The notes beneath the pieces are model-generated. The model was not told where the DNA came from, ran no database searches, and was given only the letters and a program-made list of their open reading frames with translations. Shown piece by piece: positions 57,345 to 64,000 of a stretch of DNA of 64,000 bases; within the stretch, counting starts at the first letter, position 1, and each line of letters starts with the position of its first letter. The DNA lies in the NCBI RefSeq assembly GCF_019703515.2, contig NC_059365.1, forward strand, positions 39,260,001 through 39,324,000, in the 5' to 3' direction. The translations under genes and the position numbers were made by a program. The DNA is from Myxocyprinus asiaticus (taxonomy: Eukaryota; Chordata; Actinopteri; Cypriniformes; Catostomidae).

Positions 57345-59430
57345 TATTTTTATTTTTTTTTGTTTCCTGGATAGTATGTTATTTTGTGCTTATGCCTCAA
57401 AAGTATAGAAAATGGCTATTATTCCCCACAAACTTTGCTTTTGTGACCAGGAAAGTGATATTTTGAAATTTACCTATTTTCCAGAACATTCCAGATAGAT
57501 TCAGTGCTGAGTAAACTTGGAGTAACTTCTAGAACTTTCTAGAACTTTCCAGTAATACAAATAGTAGTATAAATACAGCGGCCTTAAGCCCACCAGTTCA
57601 GTTTAGTTCCAGCTAAGTGGATACATATCTGCATTTTTCTGAGATGGCATCAAGAGGCTGCAAGCATCCGGCAGACGCATTTTGCTATGTCTGTGGCCAA
57701 TTTATCAAGACAAGAGCGAAAAAGTACTCCATGGAAGCATAGATATGTGAGGCCTACAAGGCATATTTCGGCATGCCTGTCGGGGATCAAGACAAACCCT
57801 GGGCACCTCATTTCACCTGCGAGCACTGCAAAAAAACTCTGGAAGGTAAGATGGACAATTGTTGCTCGGAATTTTATGTTATAAAAATGTTTAATTTTTT
57901 AAATTGTACAATTTTTTAATTTTAAAATGTTTTACAATTTTCAATGTTATTGAAAAAATATATCATATATGAAAAATGTTGCGAGAATCTCTTACACATT
58001 AGTCATGGGTGAAATAAATGTATTTTTGTAGGTTGGTACAGAGGGGAAAAGAGAGCCATGAAGTTCGCTATCCCAAGAATTTGGCGGAAACCCACTGACC
58101 ACTCAAGCAACTGCTACTTCTGCATGGTGGACCCTTCCAAACGTCGGACTGGCAAGAATGCACCTGCTATCATGTATCCGGACCTTCCTTCATCCATCGC
58201 CCTGGTGCCACACTGCCATGAGCTCCCCGTACCCACTCCTCTGGAGAGAGAGCAGCCGTCTTTAAAAGAGAGCAGCAAGTCAGAGAGCGAGGAAGATGTT
58301 ATAGATCCAGATGACAATTTCAGAGGTGGAGCTGAGGAGAGAAACCCACACTACCCCAACCAAAAAGACCTCAACGACTTGATTAGAGATCTTGGTCTCA
58401 CCAAGTCCAATGCCGAGCTTTTGATGTCTAGGCTCAAGCAAAATGGTGGCATTCCTGATGGGTCTCCAAGGCAGTTTTACCAAGTTTCCCTGCTATCTTT
58501 GCCTTTGGGACAGCAGGGACATCAAGGCGCACTACCACAGGCAGGACTGGCCACAGCGGACTGAGTTCTCTGTGGGGTGGAACAACGTCAATTGGGAGCC
58601 ACTGGTGGTGATTCCACCACTGCATATCAAATTGGGCCTTATGAAACAATTTGTCAGAGCTCTAGATAAGGAGTCGGCAGCCTTGACGTACCTTCAAGAC
58701 TTCTTCCCTAAGCTGTCTGAGGCAGAGGTCAAAGCCGGTGTCTTCATCGGACCACAGATAAAGAAGATCCTGGAGTGCAATGAATTCCCCAAGAAGCTCA
58801 CTAGTAAGGAGAAAGCGGCTTGGAACAGCTTTATCGCAGTGGTTCGGAGTTTCCTGGGCAATCACAAGGCCGAAAACTATGTGGAGCTGGTTGAGACTCT
58901 GGTGAAGAACTTCGGCACAATGGGCTGTAGGATGTCCCTCAAAGTCCATATCCTTGATGCTCATCTTGATAAATTCAAGGAGAACATGGGAGCATACTCG
59001 GAGGAGCAAGGCGAGCGCTTCCACCAGGATATACTGGACTTTGAACGGCGCTACCAAGGACAGTATAACGAGAACCTGATGGGAGACTACATTTGGGGGC
59101 TGATTTGTGAAAGTGATTTACAGTATAATCATAAATCTCGAAAAACTACTCACTTCTAAAACTTTTGTAGTCATTTTTGTATTACTTTAGTATAAATACA
59201 TGTTAATTTGGATTCATATGTTGGTTTTTTCTGACTTTATGTGAACGAAAAGACACATTTGCCCGTTTTCTCATTGGAAATAGGTACATTTCAAAATATC
59301 ACTGTCCTGGTCATAAAAGCAAAGTTTGTGGGGAATAATAGCCATTTTCTATACTTCTGAGGCATAAGCAATTAGGAAATAACACTTAATACCCAGGAAC
59401 AAAAATTGTGTTACATAATGTTATAAGTAT
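57345..59430 (+). mobile_element. DNA transposon with ~110-bp TIRs, superfamily not recognised
   Basis: Left and right ends are long inverted repeats. GCTTATGCCTCAAAAGTATA, GAAAATGGCTATTATTCCCC, ACAAACTTTGCTTTTGTGAC and GTGATATTTTGAAATTTACC (57391-57475) are mirrored at 59270-59372 with few differences. The outer part is weaker (TGTAACA and AATTTTTGTTCCTGG in inverse), so the exact ends and target duplication are uncertain. The element carries one two-exon gene, described separately. Confidence 0.78.
57644..59159 (+). pseudogene. Transposon-borne cysteine-rich protein, putative transposase, disrupted
   Basis: Exon 1 (57644-57845) starts MASRGCKHPADAFCYVCGQF and has paired cysteines (CYVC, CEHC). 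An in-frame TAG interrupts it at 57740 while the frame stays intact beyond. A donor at 57846 and acceptor at 58030-58031 join LEG|WYRG in frame. Exon 2 begins with another Cys pair (CYFC), an acidic serine-rich linker (SSKSESEEDVIDPDD) and a helical block (LNDLIRDLGLTKSNAELL). At about 58440 the reading frame jumps by one and the sequence passes directly to MVAFLMGLQGSF, so an internal segment seems deleted. The C-terminal 238 codons are clean, with HIKLGLMKQFVRALDK, FLGNHKAENYVELVE, SEEQGERFHQDILDFERRYQ and an end in SRKTTHF. I recall close relatives as uncharacterised proteins in fish and invertebrates. A transposase role is inferred from the flanking repeats only. Confidence 0.7.
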
Positions 59431-61377
59431 AGAAACAATATATTTAAATTTTATTAAAAAATTGTGGATATATAAAAATATATAAGTAGTTTGAAAGTGT
59501 AGGGAGACCAACTCAATTGCATCATTCACAGTATGTCATGTGAGTGGGCCGTTGCTGCAGATCTCTTGTGCCACACTTTGTTTGCTGCAGTTCCCTGATT
59601 GGTGGATCGTTTCCTTACAGGTTTCATGGGTAGTGTATTTATTCACCAGGAATTCCACTATTAAACGTAATTTTTTTAAATGAAATTGAAATTACATACA
59701 TACCGTATATATTTTATGTTCACATTAACATATGAGCTTAAAACACCGTCAGTGCAGCGGGTTTGCGAGGGTATTTGCTGCCGTTGTAATACTGCTCCCT
59801 TGCTCTGATGGTATGGTGCAGGGCAGTGGGAGGTGAGAGGGGCAGTCAAGCACTTCCCTGATATGGGGGAGGGGTGATTGTGTGTTTACTTGTGTGTATA
59901 TGTGTGTGTGTACACAGTTTTCACCTCAGTGCTCGAGTCACCAACAGAGCCTATTAAAGCCAGTGGCCTTCTCCAACAAAGAATGACTGCCAATTACAGC
60001 CGCCTGTCTCTCTCCCTCTCTCTCTCTCCCTCGTCCTATCCTTCCTCTCTGCCAGTTTCTCGCTTTTAGCATCTTGCATTTCCACTCCTGGACCATCATG
60101 CCTCTCTCTGTCTATCTGTGTTAAATTTATTTGCTACAACTAATCAACGGCATATCTACATGCCTTTCTGCTACTGGTGGCTTCCTGTTAAAACTAGAAT
60201 TTGGAGGGGTGCTTGCCAGTGCAAAACTCAATGCCTTGATGCTAGGGGGGTTTCGGTGTTTGCCAGGGCATTGCTATGTGATTGCTAACCTTAGCAATCA
60301 ATGTGTGTTTTAGCATGTAGCTATGTGGTTGCTACGGTGGTCTTGATGGTTGCTTTGTGGTTATTTCTAGCCCCTCGAACTCGCAGATATTTCTCCTACT
60401 CAGGTATTCTGGGTTGTTTCCAACGCTTTGCTATGCAGTTGCTAATGTGTCCTGGGTTTGCTAGGGTTTTGCTAGGTGGTTGCAAGGCTAGAGACTTTGT
60501 GTGGGCTTTTTATGTGTCCACTAAGCAACCTAATGGCCACATAAAGTGCCCATCCCAAGTCTCTATTATATTCTGGGTGATGTTGCAGTAGCTGCGCATA
60601 AGATCTCTTATTAGTTGGGATGTAAAGTTCAAACTAAGGGCTAAAAGTAACAAGTAACAAATAGTTAGTTTGTAACTAAGTCAGTGCTTAATTAAAATTA
60701 AAAACTCTGTATTTAAAAAACAATTTTGGAACCCAAAATTCCAAAAAACAAGTTTAGCTAAACTTGACACAAACTCTGAACTCTGTATTGATTAAACCAT
60801 TGCTTACTTGCTGTTATTGAATCCAGAATACCAGTTTTGGGTTAGTTGGGTTAGGTGAGTCTATTCATGTTCACGGTGAACTCAGAAAAGCATTCTCAGA
60901 CCGAAATCAGTATCAAAGGACAAAGATTATTTACTCTAGCCATCAATGGATGATATATTGCGAATATGTATCTTTCATATAGCCTACAAAATGTATCTTC
61001 AGTTACACAAGTATGTGTTTCTGTGGTTTGACAGCTTGAATGAAAGACCTATTGAAAGCAACATACAAAGAAAATGCATAATAAACATCGCCATTTCTAA
61101 TCATTCAGTTTACGTAGTTACACCAGTTTCATACACTAACCTGCAAACTCATCAACGTCACTTTGTTAATTCTTGAAGAAGTACAAAAACGCAATTACGC
61201 CAGAATGTTAAACAGAAGCCCAACTTAGTGAATTGGAAAGCACGCAAATTAGGCTTCTAATTTAAATGTCGGCTCATTTTAATATATCGATAAAATAACG
61301 TGCCGATCAATAATCGATATATCGATATTTTATGACATACTTAATAATAGCCTATATAGGTTTTCTATATTTGATTT
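59431..61377. other. Intergenic, no gene recognised
   Basis: A (TC)n tract lies at about 60004-60030. 60240-60500 has TTGCTATGTGATTGCTAA-like repeats in the style of the CTAGCAACC families. 61290-61330 has ATCGATATATCGATA text. None of the frames has protein features. Confidence 0.4.
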
Positions 61378-61990
61378 ATTTTAAAGGAATATTCCGGGTT
61401 CAATACAAGTTAAGCTCAATCGACAGCATTTGTGGCATAATGTTCATTACCACAAAAATTAATTTCGACTCACCTCTCCTTTTCTTTAAACAAAAAAACT
61501 AAAATCGAGGTTACAGAGAGGCACTTAAAATGGAAGTGAATGGGGCCAATTTTTGGAGGGTTTAAAAGCAGAAATGTGAAGCGTATAATTTTATAAAATC
61601 ATTTACATTAATTCTTCTGTTAAAATCCATGTTTTATTTGAGCTGAAAAGTTGTTTAAATCGTAATTTGTACTGTCATTTACTGTAGGGTTTGTTGACAT
61701 TACATCGTCATTACATCATCATGACTTTACACAGAAAAGGCTAGTAAGTGATTTTATCACACTAAAATCATGTTACTCATATTGTTTATGTCTTGTGGCT
61801 ATACTTTTGAAATAGTATTTTAATGTTTTCAGATTGGCCCCCATTCACTTCCATTTTAAGTGTCTCACTGTAACCCAGATTTTTGCTTTTTTTTTTAAAA
61901 GAAGGAGGGCAAGTAAAAAAAATTGTTTTGTGGTAATCAATATTATGCCACAAATGCTGTCAATTGAGCTTAACTTGTATTGAAGGTTAA
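61378..61990. mobile_element. MITE of family A, uninterrupted
   Basis: TTTAAAGGAATATTCCGGGT, TACAAGTTAAGCTCAATCGA and ACAGCATTTGTGGCATAATG at left face the inverted CATTATGCCACAAATGCTGT-like and TTGAGCTTAACTTGTATTGA at right. The last ~18 bp of the right end are missing. It serves as the reference for the nested copy at 44713-47112. Confidence 0.8.
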
Positions 61991-63947
61991 TTTGACTGGT
62001 ATTTACCATGTACTGAGCATGCTTATTGTATTTTGTTATGTGTACTGTATGTAAATTTGTTTTTAATACCATTTCATGTACCCAGTTTAACATTTGGGTT
62101 TCTAAAAACTTACCATCATATCATCTTCCATTTCTCACAGTTGCTAATGGTGTCATTGTATTTATAAGCCCTCTTGTAGGATCCCCAACAGTTGTCATCT
62201 TTTTCTATAGATTTAATGTAATGCTTTTCAGTAGGCCACATGATTATTCATGCGCATTATAAGATGAAGATCTGCTGGAACAGAAGTGGACAATTATGGG
62301 AGGCCCACAGAGTTGTCCTTTAAGTCCTTTTCTTATTTGGTGTGGCATTAAAACTTGCTTGTTGTTTGTCCCCTAAAAGGCCATGGCTGGGCAGTCTCAT
62401 GTAAAGTAGGGTCTATCTGCCTCTATTGAAATAATTCAATAATTCAAAATTATTGAACATTGATGGAGCAACATAATTTGTGTGAAAAGAAATAATAACT
62501 GAAGGTAGTTTTCATTCAAATTAATTTTACCTGACACTTGGGTAAAAGGCCCCTAGGGGGGTTAGAGTGATACAGTGTAAATATAGGGACAATAGTTATA
62601 GTGCAAAATTTGTCAACTAATGCAAATAATTTTGAGAGAGAAAGATGCTTATTGAGTTAAATAGTAAGACTGGTACTATGGAATGGAATTATATTATTAA
62701 CATATTAACATTTATTGACTGAAGGAACTTTAAAAAATAATGTGGGTTCTATAATTTAATTCTATGATATTTATAGGTATGATAATAATATTAATATCAT
62801 GAAATAAAATGATTAATTAGAATGGCTAAATATAAATACATAAAGCCCTTTCTTTACAGTGAACAGTGTGGAGGCCTTTCCAATGTGAAAAAGCACAATG
62901 TACATAATTGTTCACTTTTGAATGCAAATCCGCATTGTGTGAAACTGGAAATGCTGGGGAGAAGAAGATTTGTGAGGTAAAGTAAAGATTGCTGTATACC
63001 ATAATAATGCTTTAAAGTATAATATTGTGCGTAATCTGAGCTTCCACGGCAACTGTGTCATGCACCGGCAACCTCTGAAACTTAATGACATTCACCTAAA
63101 CTAAACTAACTCTGGAACATAACCTACTCCGGAGCAGGTTAGGTTCATAAAAGTAAGTTGCTATGGTTACTAACATACTCTGAAAGATACTTCGGTTTTT
63201 GGAACCAAAATTTCAGGTTAACCGCATACTCTGAGTAATCTTAACCAGTTTATTCGCTAAACCTGCTTTTTAGAATATGCCCCAGTTCTTAACACAAGAT
63301 TTAAGGGTTGTAAGGTCATAAGCTCTCCACCAAGCATTGTGTAGTCACATAATGTGACGTTTACTTTTATTGATCAAGTAAGTAGCCTTCAGATTTGTAA
63401 ACAGAAGTGTTAAGAAGCCATGCATTTCAGCTTTATCTTGTTACACTTGATGTTCAAACCTTTTTCATCTTACATAACTTTCAACAGTAATAAATGACAG
63501 TTGAATTCAAATTCGATACTGCGTTCAATTATGCAAATAATAATATTCAGGAACTGTCTCTAAAATTAATAAGGGGCAATAAATAAATACTACTGTAATA
63601 AAACAGACTGGAAAAATTGACATTATTTATTTTAATATCTTATATATGTTGTATGTGTTAAAACTTTGCATGCCAGTGACGCTGGGCAACGCACATCATT
63701 TAGATCAGTGTAACGCTGAAGAGCCGCTAAGAAGTCGTTTTTTTTCCATAATGTTCTCTCTCGTAAATGTAAACAAATGTAAATGTCAACATCATCATAT
63801 ACGTCTTAAGGATTGAAGTCTGTCATGTAAAACATGAGCTCATTGATGTCATTCAGTCAGTTTGGTTCTTTATTCCAAATGTAACTCCTGGTTTCCGTAG
63901 GCTTCCATAAATATTTATTAATCTGTAGGATTATGTTTCACCTATCG
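61991..63947. other. Intergenic, nothing assigned
   Basis: AT-rich sequence with no supported gene or repeat boundary. Confidence 0.4.
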
Positions 63948-64000
63948 CTACATCCACATTAATCTGGATGTATTTGAAAACAGTGTTTTTGAAACGCTCT
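63948..64000. mobile_element. Start of a GTCCACACTAAT-type element, cut by the window edge
   Basis: GCTACATCCACATTAATCTG followed by TTTGAAAACAGTG matches, in inverse, the right end of the element at 49352-49958. Confidence 0.55.

Overview
The window is vertebrate nuclear DNA, almost certainly from a teleost and most likely a cypriniform (carp, minnow, loach or sucker group). It is AT-rich, gene-poor and rich in introns. It holds several families of Tc1/mariner elements, tRNA- and 5S-derived SINEs, foldback MITEs ending in sequence such as TTTTTGGGTGAACTAT, and degenerate Ty3/Gypsy copies. The species assignment is inferred from the repeat types.

Three host genes can be supported, all on the + strand. 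(1) The last coding exon of ube2d2 (2472-2517) with its 3'UTR, the rest of the gene lying off the left edge. (2) A complete three-exon CDGSH iron-sulfur (mitoNEET/CISD1-like) gene, with coding exons 8159-8231, 13381-13583 and 15379-15468, encoding 121 aa. (3) cxxc5, with its main coding exon in 24275-25301 and a last exon of 14 codons plus stop at 42155-42199 after a 16.9-kb intron. CpG-rich segments near 18.4-18.8 kb and 20.0-20.2 kb may hold its promoter and 5' exons. A further CpG-rich block at 50.6-50.9 kb may be the promoter of the next gene, which is not otherwise visible.

The order ube2d2 - cisd-like - cxxc5 matters. From memory, human chromosomes carry UBE2D1-CISD1, UBE2D3-CISD2-CXXC4 and UBE2D2-CXXC5. 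The fish locus therefore looks like the third member of that paralogon, with the CISD gene that mammals lack at the UBE2D2-CXXC5 position.

The rest is repeats. 1-7.4 kb: hAT-like MITEs, a near-palindromic element and two decayed Tc1 elements around the ube2d2 end. 8-16 kb: CISD introns with a SINE, an AT microsatellite and a 13-copy, 79-bp minisatellite. 16-24 kb: intergenic DNA and the 5' part of cxxc5, with a MITE inserted inside a SINE. 25-42 kb: the large cxxc5 intron, with a TA-flanked Tc1 copy and a Gypsy element bounded by a 5-bp target duplication whose integrase lies upstream of its reverse transcriptase (Gmr1-like order). 44.7-47.1 kb: three DNA elements nested inside one another. 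47.1-47.75 kb: a 5S-rRNA-derived SINE. 53.8-54.9 kb: a defective LTR element with a tRNA-Phe primer-binding site. 55.8-56.3 kb: a SINE with a perfect 13-bp target duplication. 57.3-59.4 kb: a DNA transposon with ~110-bp inverted repeats and an unfamiliar cysteine-rich protein, broken by a stop codon and an internal deletion.

All calls come from reading the sequence. No alignment or database search was run. Family names and human synteny are from memory and are marked as such.
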